From: Candidatus Margulisiibacteriota bacterium
GTDB lineage: Bacteria; Margulisbacteria; WOR-1; O2-12-FULL-45-9; XYB2-FULL-48-7
Reading direction: 5' to 3'
Length of the DNA stretch: 64,000 nt
Assembly (NCBI GenBank): GCA_025453605.1
Contig: JALOPZ010000001.1
Span: 62,001 to 126,000, forward strand
Shown here: positions 33,544 through 41,816 of the stretch, piece after piece
How positions within the stretch are numbered: the first letter of the stretch is position 1
Layout: each line of letters begins with the position of its first letter
Made by a program: the position numbers and the translations under genes
The notes under the pieces: generated by a model
What the model saw: the letters and a program-made list of their open reading frames with translations, nothing else
Told to the model about the DNA's origin: nothing
Database searches by the model: none

Positions 33544-34308
33544 GTGAACGAGAACGCTCTGGCCGCTTCGTTCCTGAAGAAAAAAATATTGAACATGGCG
33601 CTGGCGCGGCTCGTTGGCGTTTGCGGACTTTTCCTCGCGGTCACGATCTTTGATTACCGGCTGGGCATTCCGTTGAGCGGCCCGCTCCTGACCTTGCTCA
33701 GCCTGAGCCTGATCTACAGTTTGGGCATTTACTTTTTCGAGCTGCTGCTAACGTATTCTGATCGTTTCTGGCCGCGGGCGCTGGCCGGCATTCGGGTCAT
33801 CATTGATGTCTGCCTGATCACAGCCGGGATCTATCTGTCCGGTTATAGTTACTCCGCTCTGGCGCTGCTCTATTTTATTACGATCATCGGCCACGCGATC
33901 GCGACCGGCAGTCTGGCCAGTACACTGACCGTCAGCTTGATAACCATCATCGTTTACACGGCGACGTTCCTGTTGGCCTATTATGGGCTGGTCCCGCCCC
34001 AATCCCCCTATTTCCCGCCGCAGAGCACGCTTTCCGCGCTGGTCCAGATCTCTTTCTTTGGCATCGGCTTGTCGATTTTTGCCATAATCATAACCGGGAT
34101 AACGCTGGGCCTGATCAAGACCGAAAAGACGGCGGTCGCCGCGGAACGCTTTCTCACTGAGGTGGAGACCGACCTGCGCAGTAAAGCGGAAGAACTGCAG
34201 AAAATGAACCAGTTCATGTCCGGCCGGGAGACCGACCGCCTGGCGCTCCAGCAGCAGGCCAACGCCTTATTGCGGGAACTGGGCCGGCCCGCCAGGGACC
34301 AGTCTTGA
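33544..34308 (+). CDS. Six-helix membrane sensor without kinase domain, 1
   Basis: A 254-residue membrane protein: six predicted helices in residues about 15-190, then a 60-residue coiled coil (KTEKTAVAAERFLTEVETDLRSKAEELQKMNQF) that stops where a histidine kinase would continue. The helical part is laid out as in the next two genes. GTG start at 33544 with AGGAG 11 bases upstream. It overlaps the next gene by TTGA. It is a likely sensory partner of the kinase at 35041-36567 through coiled-coil contact, which is inference. Confidence 0.75.
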   Translation: MNENALAASFLKKKILNMALARLVGVCGLFLAVTIFDYRLGIPLSGPLLTLLSLSLIYSLGIYFFELLLTYSDRFWPRALAGIRVIIDVCLITAGIYLSGYSYSALALLYFITIIGHAIATGSLASTLTVSLITIIVYTATFLLAYYGLVPPQSPYFPPQSTLSALVQISFFGIGLSIFAIIITGITLGLIKTEKTAVAAERFLTEVETDLRSKAEELQKMNQFMSGRETDRLALQQQANALLRELGRPARDQS

Positions 34309-35039
34309 AAACCGATACCAGACAGTTTATTCAACTGTGGAGTAAAGCTATCCGGCTGGGCGCTTCGCTTTTCGCTCTGGTCATTATCTTTTTTACCCGT
34401 TACGGGCTTGATCTCCCGATCCCCATCCTCCCCCTCCTGGGACTGCCGCTCGTAATTCTGGCTTACAATCTTTTCTTTTTCTTGATCGAATCGCGGATCA
34501 GCCCTTGGCTGTCGACTCTTATGATCGGCCTGGCCGCTTTCTTGGACCTGACTATCATCGGACTGACCGTTTATTTTACCGGTGGATTAACCAGTCCGGC
34601 CCTTATTTTTTTCCCGATACCCCTGATCGGCTTTGCGATCACTGTTGCCTCGCTCTGGCCGGTTATTTTGCTGGTTTTCTGGGCCTTGCTTGTTTATCCC
34701 TCCGTCTATCTCCTGCCGCTGCTTGGCTGGCTGCCGCCCGGGCCGCATTTCCTGGCTACGAATGAACCGCGCTACATCGTTGTCCAGGCAGTGGTCCTGG
34801 CCGCCGCGCTTGGCATTACCTCTTTTCTGGTAACCTGGCTGATCAATGTTGTGGAGAAGAACGAAGCACAGGTGATCTCTAGCACCCGGCAGCTGGAGCA
34901 GGCCGAAGCTACGCTGCGGCAAAACGTCAGCGAACTGACCGCCACCAACCGAAAGCTGGTCGCGCGCGAAATGGAAATGATAGAATTAAAGGCGGAGATC
35001 GTTACCCTGGAAAAGGAAGCCGGGCGGCGGCCCAACTGA
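34305..35039 (+). CDS. Six-helix membrane sensor without kinase domain, 2
   Basis: A 244-residue paralogue of the previous gene: six membrane helices, then a coiled coil (ISSTRQLEQAEATLRQNVSELTATNRKLVAREMEMIELKAE) and a natural stop. The TTG start at 34305 overlaps the preceding stop codon, which implies coupled translation. Features shared with the kinase gene include the short GLT/GGL turn between helices 4 and 5. There is no DHp or ATPase domain and no sign of a frameshift into the next gene. Confidence 0.7.
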   Translation: MKTDTRQFIQLWSKAIRLGASLFALVIIFFTRYGLDLPIPILPLLGLPLVILAYNLFFFLIESRISPWLSTLMIGLAAFLDLTIIGLTVYFTGGLTSPALIFFPIPLIGFAITVASLWPVILLVFWALLVYPSVYLLPLLGWLPPGPHFLATNEPRYIVVQAVVLAAALGITSFLVTWLINVVEKNEAQVISSTRQLEQAEATLRQNVSELTATNRKLVAREMEMIELKAEIVTLEKEAGRRPN

Positions 35040-35040
35040 C

Positions 35041-36567
35041 ATGCAACAAGATCAACAAACGATCGGTTCCTACTTGTTTTTCAAATGGGTGGCCATTGCC
35101 GCGGTTACCGTTATTATCACTTTCCAGGCGCTCACCAATACAATCCCCCGCGCCGGCCTGATCTACGATTACGGCGGCCTGGCCCTGACCATCGTCACGG
35201 GCCTGATCATGGATGCGCTCCGACGTCGGGGGAGGGTCAACCCGGCAGTCACTCTCCTCTTCCTGGTGACCGATCAGGCGCTGATCACTCTCGCCCTTTA
35301 CTTAACCGGCGGTCCGGAAAATTTCTGGTGGTTCCTGCCGGTCGTCCTGATCTTTATCGCCGGTTATCTGTTCAATCGTTCGATCGTCCTGCTGTTAACC
35401 CTGCTCGCTTCCCTGGCCATCTGTCTTGACTTTGGCCTGGAGTACTTCGGCCTGATCCCCCACTTCCATATGTCTTACTCCCCGCTTGAATACTGGCACA
35501 ACCCGATGTATCTGTTCGACTATCTTTTCGCGATGATCACCCTCTACTCGCTGGGCGCCCTGATCAGCAGTTATTTCAGCCGCGTGATGGGCCAGACCAC
35601 CGCCCAGCTCCAGCACAACCTTCAGGCCTCGGAAACCAATCGCCGGGAAGTCGAATCGTCGCGCAAAGCGCTGCTGAACATTATGGAAGACCTGGACAAC
35701 GCCCGGACCAAGCTGGAACAAAAAGTAAAGGAACGGACGCAGGAGCTGGAACAGATCAAGATCGAGCTGGAACAAAAGGTCAAGGAGCGGACGCTTGACC
35801 TGGAAGAAAGCCGCAAAGCGATCCTGCACATGATGAAAGACCTCAAGGAGGACATCTCTAAAATGCAGGCGCTTGACCGGATGAAGACCGAATTCCTCTC
35901 CATGGTTTCGCACGAGCTGCGCACCCCGCTGACCCCGATCAAAGGGTATCTCTCCCTTCTTACCTCCGGCAAAATGGGAGAGGTTACGCCAGCGCAGTCA
36001 AAAGCCCTGGCAGTGCTGACCCGACAGTCCGAACATCTCCATTCGCTGATCGACAGCATCCTTGACCTGTCCCGGATCGAGCTCGGCAAGCCGATCCCGC
36101 TGAGCAAAGAACCTCTCGCCATGCCGACGGTGATCGAGGAAACCGTCGAAGCGATGAAGATCCAGGCGGCCGAGAAACAGGTCCGGATCACCACGGAGAT
36201 CGAACCCAACCTGCCGACCGCATCCGGCGACGTGATCAAGCTTAAGCGGGTCCTGGCCAACCTGGTCGGCAACGCCCTGAAATTCTCCCCCGAACAGGGA
36301 GAGATCTCGATCACGGCGAGGCGGGTGGGAAACGCCCTGCAGGTCGAGGTCCGCGACCAGGGGGTCGGGGTTTCGGCCGACAGCATCCCGCACCTGTTCG
36401 AAAAGTTTTACCAGGTCGACAGTTCGATCACCCGCGCGGCTGGCGGGATGGGCATGGGGCTGCCGATCGCTAAAGAGCTGGTCGAACTGCACGGCGGCCG
36501 GATCTGGATCGAATCGGCCGGTCTGGGACTGGGTACAACGGCGATTTTCACGCTTCCCGTGGTATAA
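35041..36567 (+). CDS. Membrane histidine kinase with six-helix sensor
   Basis: A 508-residue kinase: six membrane helices (about 10-190), a long coiled coil with two near-identical KLEQKVKERT-type repeats, a HisKA domain with phospho-acceptor His291 in SMVSHELRTPLTPIKGY, and HATPase boxes N (LANLVGNALKFSP), G1 (VRDQGVGVS), F (LFEKFYQVD) and G2 (GGMGMGLPIAKELV). It starts one base after the second kinase-less sensor. The response regulator 15 bp downstream is the obvious partner. Confidence 0.93.
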   Translation: MQQDQQTIGSYLFFKWVAIAAVTVIITFQALTNTIPRAGLIYDYGGLALTIVTGLIMDALRRRGRVNPAVTLLFLVTDQALITLALYLTGGPENFWWFLPVVLIFIAGYLFNRSIVLLLTLLASLAICLDFGLEYFGLIPHFHMSYSPLEYWHNPMYLFDYLFAMITLYSLGALISSYFSRVMGQTTAQLQHNLQASETNRREVESSRKALLNIMEDLDNARTKLEQKVKERTQELEQIKIELEQKVKERTLDLEESRKAILHMMKDLKEDISKMQALDRMKTEFLSMVSHELRTPLTPIKGYLSLLTSGKMGEVTPAQSKALAVLTRQSEHLHSLIDSILDLSRIELGKPIPLSKEPLAMPTVIEETVEAMKIQAAEKQVRITTEIEPNLPTASGDVIKLKRVLANLVGNALKFSPEQGEISITARRVGNALQVEVRDQGVGVSADSIPHLFEKFYQVDSSITRAAGGMGMGLPIAKELVELHGGRIWIESAGLGLGTTAIFTLPVV

Positions 36568-36568
36568 T
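36563..36568 (+). promoter_or_regulatory. Internal extended -10 promoter for the response regulator
   Basis: TATAAT preceded by TGG overlaps the kinase stop codon, 14 bases before the regulator ATG. No good -35 is seen. It may let the regulator be made in excess of the kinase. Confidence 0.45.
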
Positions 36569-36582
36569 CAGGGGGTATTCAA

Positions 36583-36954
36583 ATGAGCAAAAAAGTTTTG
36601 ATCGTTGAAGATTATCCGGCGACGTCGAAAATGATCGCGGAGATCCTGGAAATGGAAGGGTTCACCCCGCTCATCGCCCCGGACGGTAATAGCGGTATTG
36701 AAAAGGCCAAGAGCGAAAAACCCGACCTGATCCTGCTCGATATCATGCTCCCGGGGATCGACGGCCTGGAGGTCTGTTCCCGCTTGCGCGCCGACGACGC
36801 GACTAAGAATATCCCGGTCATCATGGTTTCGGTCAAAGCTTCGACCGAGGACGTTAAAGCGGGGATCGGCAAAGGGGCGAACGGTTATGTTTCCAAGCCT
36901 TTTGATCCGTTCAAACTGCTCGAGGTGGTCAAGAAACACCTCGGTACCACTTAA
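36583..36954 (+). CDS. CheY-like single-domain response regulator
   Basis: A 123-residue receiver with acidic pair Glu9/Asp10, phospho-acceptor Asp53 (LILLDIMLP), Ser83 in the usual Thr/Ser position and Lys105 (YVSKPFD). There is no output domain. CAGGGGG lies upstream of the ATG. As last gene of the three-sensor/kinase cluster it is the likely phosphate sink or effector. It overlaps the convergent epimerase gene by 26 bp. Confidence 0.93.
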   Translation: MSKKVLIVEDYPATSKMIAEILEMEGFTPLIAPDGNSGIEKAKSEKPDLILLDIMLPGIDGLEVCSRLRADDATKNIPVIMVSVKASTEDVKAGIGKGANGYVSKPFDPFKLLEVVKKHLGTT

Positions 36955-37852
36955 GCGTCTCCCGCAAACCATTTTTAACGCTGAACCGCGGCCTCCAGCC
37001 CAGTTCCCGCTTGATCTTCCTGGCGCTTAAGACGCTGCGCAGCAGTTCGCCGGCCCGCGGTGGCGCGTAAAGTGCCTGGCCCGAGTATTTCAGCAGCTCT
37101 TTTAAGACGGCGAATAACTGATTGACCGACGTCCCCTTCCCCGTCCCGACGTTAAAGATCTCGCCTGTCCCCTTCTCCAGAGCCAGCAGATTTGCCGCCG
37201 CCACGTCGCCGACATAAACGTAATCGCGCAGCTGCTCGCCGTCGCCGTAGATCGTCGGGGTCTCTCCTTTCAGCAGCTTGCCGCAGAAGATGGCAATGAC
37301 CCCGGCCTCGCCGAGCGGGTCCTGCCGCGGGCCAAAGACATTGCCGTAACGGAGTACGGTAAAAGGGAGGCCGTACAGTTTCCAGTAAGCGTGCAGATAC
37401 AGCTCGACCGACCGTTTGGTTATGGCGTAGGGGGAGATCGGTTCCTGCGGGTGATTTTCGTCCGCCCCGCCTTTCTTTCCGACTTCGCCGTAGATCGCGC
37501 CGCCGGTCGAAGCAAAAACGATCTTTTTCACCCCGGTTTTAACTGCCGCCTGTAAAAGGTTGAGCGTCCCGAGCTCGTTCACTTTGGCGTTAAAGACCGG
37601 ATCGCTGACCGACTTGCGAACGTCGATCTGCGCCGCGTGATGGTTGATGACCTCGGGAGCAAAGTCGGCAATGATCTGCGTTGTCTCCGGCGCGGTCAGG
37701 TCTGCCGGGAAGAACTTTGCCCTGGGATTGAGGTTCTCTTTTTTTCCCGTGGAGAGGTTATCAAGAACGGCGACCTCATGGCCGGCCGCGATATAAGCGT
37801 CGACCACATTGGAGCCGATAAATCCGGCCCCGCCGGTGACCAGGATCCTCAT
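36929..37852 (-). CDS. NAD-dependent nucleotide-sugar epimerase/dehydratase
   Basis: A 307-residue extended short-chain dehydrogenase. It has the N-terminal GGAGFIGSNVVDAY dinucleotide fold, LDNLSTGKKENL, HHAAQIDVRKSV, the catalytic Ser/Thr region FASTGGAIYGE and YAITKRSVELYLHAY with the YxxxK pair. This resembles UDP-glucose 4-epimerase (GalE) and related enzymes; the sugar cannot be fixed from sequence. It overlaps the GT4 gene by 4 bp, so it probably supplies that enzyme's donor. Confidence 0.85.
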   Translation of the reverse strand: MRILVTGGAGFIGSNVVDAYIAAGHEVAVLDNLSTGKKENLNPRAKFFPADLTAPETTQIIADFAPEVINHHAAQIDVRKSVSDPVFNAKVNELGTLNLLQAAVKTGVKKIVFASTGGAIYGEVGKKGGADENHPQEPISPYAITKRSVELYLHAYWKLYGLPFTVLRYGNVFGPRQDPLGEAGVIAIFCGKLLKGETPTIYGDGEQLRDYVYVGDVAAANLLALEKGTGEIFNVGTGKGTSVNQLFAVLKELLKYSGQALYAPPRAGELLRSVLSARKIKRELGWRPRFSVKNGLRETLKWYRGVS

Positions 37853-39015
37853 TTCGTTTTCTTAGCTAAGGCTTCCTGATAGAGGCCAACGACCTGCTTG
37901 ACGATCGTCTTCCAATTGTACTTGGTCTCGACCAGTTCGCGTCCCCGGCGCCCCATCGCCTTGGCCCGCTCCGGATCTCTCAGCAGCTCGATGATCGCGT
38001 TGGCCAGCGCGTCGGGATTCTGTTTGGGGACCAGCAAGCCGGACTTGCCGACTTCCATCACCGCGTTCGGCCCCGGAATGTCAGACGAGATGACCGCCGT
38101 GTAGTTGGCCATCGCCTCCAGCTGGACGATGCCGAAAGCCTCCAGGCGGTTGATCGACGGGAAAACGTAGGCGATCGAGGTATAATAAAGCTCGATCAGC
38201 TTTTCAAAAGTCGCCGTCCCGAGGAAAGTGATCGACTGGCCGATATTGAACTGAGTCACCAGATCAAGAATGTGGGCTTTTTCTTCGCCGTCGCCGCAGA
38301 TGATCAGCTTGGTGTCGGGGAACTTTTCCAGCACTTTGGGCATCGCCTTGACCAGATAATCGCACCCTTTATTCCCCGCCAGCCGGCCGAGGAAAAGAAG
38401 CTGGCGCGGGTTCTTTTTATCCGGCGTCATGCCGATCTTTTTCTGGGTTTCATCGACCTTGTCGTAGAAATAACCGATCGGGATCGAGCGGTGCGGCACG
38501 TGTTTGAGGACCGGCGAGGTCTCGGCGTAGGTCTCCGTCGTGTTGTAGACCATATCCGCCTTGGCCAGCAGCGTCCGGGCGTAAGCGTTGTTGCTCCCCT
38601 CAAAAAGCGGGACCGACCAGGGGGGCACCGGCACCCCGAAATACTTCTCCGAGATCGTCACGTCGCAGTGGTAGGTCACGACCAGCGGCTGCTTGATCTT
38701 GCCGGCGACCGAACGCAGGAAGCTGAAGGCCGGAACGTGCACGTGAACGATGTCGTAGCCTTCGAGCATCTTCAGGTTGAATTGGCCAAAGCTGGTCGGC
38801 AGGTAGCTGAACAGGTCGACCGCATCAAGCCGGATAACCTTGATCCCCTCGGGCAGGGTCTCGTGGGCCGGGGCGTTCTTGCTCTTGGGCAGATTATTGG
38901 TGATCACCGCCACCTCGTGCCCTTCCTGGATCATCGCCGTCGCCAGATCGCGGACGTATTTTTCGGTGCCGCCAGTGTGGGGATAGAAATACGGAGAGAG
39001 CATTACGATCTTCAT
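37849..39015 (-). CDS. GT4-family glycosyltransferase
   Basis: A 388-residue GT-B enzyme with an N-terminal LSPYFYPHTGGTEKYVRDLA acceptor region, DIVHVHVPAF, FLGRLAGNKGCDYLVKA and the donor-site EX7E region PSINRLEAFGIVQLEAMA. I start at ATG 39015 because AGGAGG sits eight bases upstream; the longer frame to 39060 overlaps radical SAM codons. Overlap with the radical SAM gene is ATGA. It is probably part of polysaccharide or glycolipid synthesis with the epimerase. Confidence 0.88.
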   Translation of the reverse strand: MKIVMLSPYFYPHTGGTEKYVRDLATAMIQEGHEVAVITNNLPKSKNAPAHETLPEGIKVIRLDAVDLFSYLPTSFGQFNLKMLEGYDIVHVHVPAFSFLRSVAGKIKQPLVVTYHCDVTISEKYFGVPVPPWSVPLFEGSNNAYARTLLAKADMVYNTTETYAETSPVLKHVPHRSIPIGYFYDKVDETQKKIGMTPDKKNPRQLLFLGRLAGNKGCDYLVKAMPKVLEKFPDTKLIICGDGEEKAHILDLVTQFNIGQSITFLGTATFEKLIELYYTSIAYVFPSINRLEAFGIVQLEAMANYTAVISSDIPGPNAVMEVGKSGLLVPKQNPDALANAIIELLRDPERAKAMGRRGRELVETKYNWKTIVKQVVGLYQEALAKKTK

Positions 39016-39914
39016 CTTGTTTTCCTCCTTGTCAGCCATTCGGACCAGAGATTCAACCAAAAGTATTTATCCAGCCCTATCGCGAAGGATGGTAACATAT
39101 AGGGCCCGCGCATGCAAGACGAACAGATGTCCGCCCGCCCCGACCGCCCGCTCCGGTTGTCAAAACAGGGCGCCACGGTCGTCCCGTCCGGCAGCAGAGT
39201 AACGGTCGTCTCCGCCGCCCGGCAGCGCGGCCAATAAACACGATTGCCGCCCTGGCGGACGAACTCAAGCAGCGCGTGGTTGACCAGCACGTGTTTGCGC
39301 CGGGCGTAATACTTGACCGCCTCGACCGTCGCCGGCTCAAATCCCTGGGTCCCGTTAAAATCGTTAACCGGATTCAATTGGACCTTAACCTGCCGTTTTT
39401 CCGCCAGTTCGGCCAGCTCGGGCAGGAACCGGATATTGTCCCGGTGGAGGGTGCAGGCCAGGAGCGGCTGCTCGCCCGCGGTTTTCGCCAGCTCCAGAGC
39501 GGCCATGACCGCGTGGAAACATTCGACCCCGCGGCTCCGGTCATGTTCCGCGGCGACCGGATAGTCCAGTGAAAAGAACAGGCGATCGGTCAAACCGTTC
39601 AATAAGCGTCCTTTCTCGCCATAAAGTATTCCGTTCGTCGTCAACTCAACGCAAAAGCCGAGCGCTTTGGCCAGCTTGAGCAGTTCCGGCAGATCGTCGC
39701 GCAGCAGCGGCTCCCCGCCGGTAATATTAAGCGTCTTAACCCCTTTCGCCCGAATCTCTTTTAGTTTCCCCTCCATCTCCCTTGCCCCTAGTTCTTTAGT
39801 CCCCAGTTCCTCCCCTGCCCTGGCATACTGGTTCTCGAGCACCGTCCAGTGCGGGCAAAACTCACAGGTATCGTTGCAGCGGAGGGTCACATAATAGTGG
39901 CAAATTGAAGGCAT
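39012..39914 (-). CDS. Radical SAM protein with SPASM-like C-terminal cysteines
   Basis: A 300-residue radical SAM enzyme: cluster motif CNDTCEFC at about residues 12-19, NITGGEPLLR, a TIM-barrel core, and a C-terminal group of cysteines (CRAAE, APCFD, ICSSC) like a short SPASM domain. The start is set at ATG 39914; upstream codons belong to a mobile repeat whose GAGGG acts as ribosome-binding site. Residues 34-45 (ELGTKELG type) come from a heptad repeat. Substrate unknown; overlap with the GT4 gene suggests modification of a surface glycan or lipid. Confidence 0.85.
   Translation of the reverse strand: MPSICHYYVTLRCNDTCEFCPHWTVLENQYARAGEELGTKELGAREMEGKLKEIRAKGVKTLNITGGEPLLRDDLPELLKLAKALGFCVELTTNGILYGEKGRLLNGLTDRLFFSLDYPVAAEHDRSRGVECFHAVMAALELAKTAGEQPLLACTLHRDNIRFLPELAELAEKRQVKVQLNPVNDFNGTQGFEPATVEAVKYYARRKHVLVNHALLEFVRQGGNRVYWPRCRAAETTVTLLPDGTTVAPCFDNRSGRSGRADICSSCMRGPYMLPSFAIGLDKYFWLNLWSEWLTRRKTR
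39780..39815. repeat. Degenerate heptanucleotide repeat inside the radical SAM gene
   Basis: About five 7-base units related to CCCTAGT/CCCCAGT. CCCCAGT is the unit of STRR1 in cyanobacteria as I recall it. On the minus strand the array encodes an acidic/basic helix, EELGTKELGAREME, between the cluster motif and the GGEP motif. Confidence 0.6.
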
Positions 39915-40118
39915 ATCAGCAGCCCTCACCCAGGTCATCGTCCATCTTTAGTTGTTCCTTACCGCCCTCTCCCAAAGGGCGAGGGAGCAGAGTGTTTGCG
40001 TTTACAGTCTGTCGCGACATCATCGTGATCATTAACGACCAACTCCCTCTCCCTCTGGGAGAGGGAAGTTAACAAGCCGTATCCGTTTACGTTCTACCCG
40101 GGTGAGGGCTGTCATATC
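39912..40118. mobile_element. MITE-like element with inverted ends and CATATC direct repeats
   Basis: Ends AGCCCTCACCCAGGT (39921-39935) and ACCCGGGTGAGGGCT (40096-40110) are inverted repeats with one mismatch in 15. CATATC flanks the element on both sides (39912-39917 and 40113-40118). Inside are two smaller hairpins, CCCTCTCCCAAAGGGCGAGGG and CTCCCTCTCCCTCTGGGAG followed by AGGG. No ORF is present. It fills the space between the MFS and radical SAM genes. Confidence 0.7.
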
Positions 40119-41315
40119 CTAGACCGTTTTGAACTTGGGGAGGAACAAGCCCGCCACCCCCATCGAGAGGACCATCACGCCAAGCAGCGCGATCGCAAAG
40201 AGTATCCCCCAAAGATCGGCGATCAGGCCGAACAGGACGACCGGCAAGGTGAAGGCGGAGTTGACCAGCATATTTTGCACGCCAAATACCCGCCCTCTGA
40301 TCCGCCGCGGGATCCGGTGCTGCAGGATGGTCTGAATGCTGGAAGTGATGTAGATGTTTCCAAGGCCCAGCAGCATGATCAGGAACAGGGCCAGGCGCAG
40401 ATCGGTAACCCGCGAGAGCCAGAGCAGCACCACCCCGGAAGCGAGAAAGCTGCTGACCACGATCGTCCCCATTTTCAGATAATGCCTGATCTTTTCCAGC
40501 GAGACCATGCCGACCAGCATTCCCGCGCCGACCGCGATGATCAGGTAGCCAAAGTTGCGTTCGCCGATCTTGAGGATCTCGCTCGAATATGAGATCGCCA
40601 GAACGGAGAGCGTGGCGATCGCGGCCGCCGAAACAAACAGCTTGTAGAGCGCGTAACGGACGACCTGATTGCGCCGAATAAATTCAAAACCAAGGATAAT
40701 ATCTGCCCAGATCTCCTTGCGGCTCTTGGTCGGCTCGTGCGGCCGCAGCGGGATCAGCACGATCGCCACCGCCGAGAAGAAGTAGAGGGCGGCGGCCACG
40801 ATAAAGGTCGTCTTTTCACCGAACAGGTTGACGATCGGCGCCCCCAATCCCAGGCCGACGACCGACGAGGCCATCCAGGTGATCATGAAGAGCGAGTTAG
40901 CGACGATCAGGTTATGTTTTTCCACCAGGTCGGGGATCGACGAGCTCTCCGCCGGCGCGAAGAACTGCGCCGCGGTGTAGATCAGCAAGCTGACCAGAAA
41001 GATCGAGAGGAGCGATTTGGCGATCAGCGGGATGATCATCAGAATGAGCAGGCCGCGGACAATGTCGCTGACGACCAATATCCCCTTGCGGTCAAGCTTG
41101 TCGACCAGCACGCCGGCCCAGGGGGCGATCAGGACCGAGGGAATGCCGAAAGCGAGCAGCGGCAGGGAAACCCCGAGGTTTGACCTGGTCGACTGGTAAA
41201 CGATGACCATCAGAACGTAGACGAAGATCCGGTCGGCCAGCTGCGAGGTCAACTGGCCCAGCCAGAGCAGCATGAAGCCGAAATTGGAAAAAACAGCGCC
41301 AAAGCTCTTTACCAT
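40119..41315 (-). CDS. Major facilitator superfamily transporter
   Basis: A 398-residue permease with about twelve membrane helices. The loop 2-3 motif is VDKLDRKGILVVSD (A-motif variant), and a cytosolic central loop RPHEPTKSRKEIW is followed by the RRIRGRVFG loop 8-9. It resembles the enterobactin-exporter-like/DHA1-type MFS group; substrate unknown. ATG 41315 overlaps the recO stop by seven bases (ATGGTAA), so it is translated after recO. Confidence 0.85.
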   Translation of the reverse strand: MVKSFGAVFSNFGFMLLWLGQLTSQLADRIFVYVLMVIVYQSTRSNLGVSLPLLAFGIPSVLIAPWAGVLVDKLDRKGILVVSDIVRGLLILMIIPLIAKSLLSIFLVSLLIYTAAQFFAPAESSSIPDLVEKHNLIVANSLFMITWMASSVVGLGLGAPIVNLFGEKTTFIVAAALYFFSAVAIVLIPLRPHEPTKSRKEIWADIILGFEFIRRNQVVRYALYKLFVSAAAIATLSVLAISYSSEILKIGERNFGYLIIAVGAGMLVGMVSLEKIRHYLKMGTIVVSSFLASGVVLLWLSRVTDLRLALFLIMLLGLGNIYITSSIQTILQHRIPRRIRGRVFGVQNMLVNSAFTLPVVLFGLIADLWGILFAIALLGVMVLSMGVAGLFLPKFKTV

Positions 41316-41815
41316 TTGGTCAAGTCTACTCCCAGATGTTCGCTCAGGCAATATTTCGGCTCGACCCCGTCGCGGAAGATCCCCTCGCGCCGCATGAACG
41401 CCTTTTCAAACCGAAGCTCAACGGTGCGCGGGTCCTTCCCCTGTTTCAGGGCGGTCAGGCCCTTGAGCAGCAGGTCAAAGAGCTCGGGATTGTTCTGGCC
41501 TTCCGACGTTCCCGCGTCGATCAGCTTGAGAAAATAGAGGCCGATCATCAGGGTGGCCGGGTTGCACCGGACAGAGTCAAAGGTCTCCAGTACCTCACAC
41601 TGAGAAACAATGTCGATCGAACGTCCTTTGATGATCAGGTATTCGCCGTAGCTGAGGGTCTCGACCTTGCCGCCCAGGCTGGACGGGACGCGGCGGGCGC
41701 TCTTGGCCAGGACCCGGATCTTGCCGTGCTCCAGCGAAAAGAGCGTGACCATTTTGTCCGCCTCGGCGAAAGGTTTGGTCTTCAGGCTGATCGCCCGCGC
41801 CTTGAACGCCGGCAT
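41309..41815 (-). CDS. recO: DNA repair protein RecO, short form
   Basis: RecO loads RecA with RecR onto SSB-coated DNA. The N-terminal OB fold is clear (FKARAISLKTKPFAEADKMVTLFSLEHGKIRVLAKSARR, VETLSYGEYLIIKG), then the helical domain. At 168 residues it is about 70 shorter than usual and lacks the C-terminal zinc-binding cysteines. The end is a clean stop overlapping the MFS start, so this looks like a genuinely short protein, not a frameshift. Confidence 0.85.
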   Translation of the reverse strand: MPAFKARAISLKTKPFAEADKMVTLFSLEHGKIRVLAKSARRVPSSLGGKVETLSYGEYLIIKGRSIDIVSQCEVLETFDSVRCNPATLMIGLYFLKLIDAGTSEGQNNPELFDLLLKGLTALKQGKDPRTVELRFEKAFMRREGIFRDGVEPKYCLSEHLGVDLTKW

Positions 41816-41816
41816 C

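Noticed and set aside
39936..40095. CRISPR or tandem array in the 39.9-40.1 kb gap
   Set aside because: There are no regularly spaced direct repeats; the visible structure is inverted and flanked by 6-bp direct repeats, fitting a MITE.
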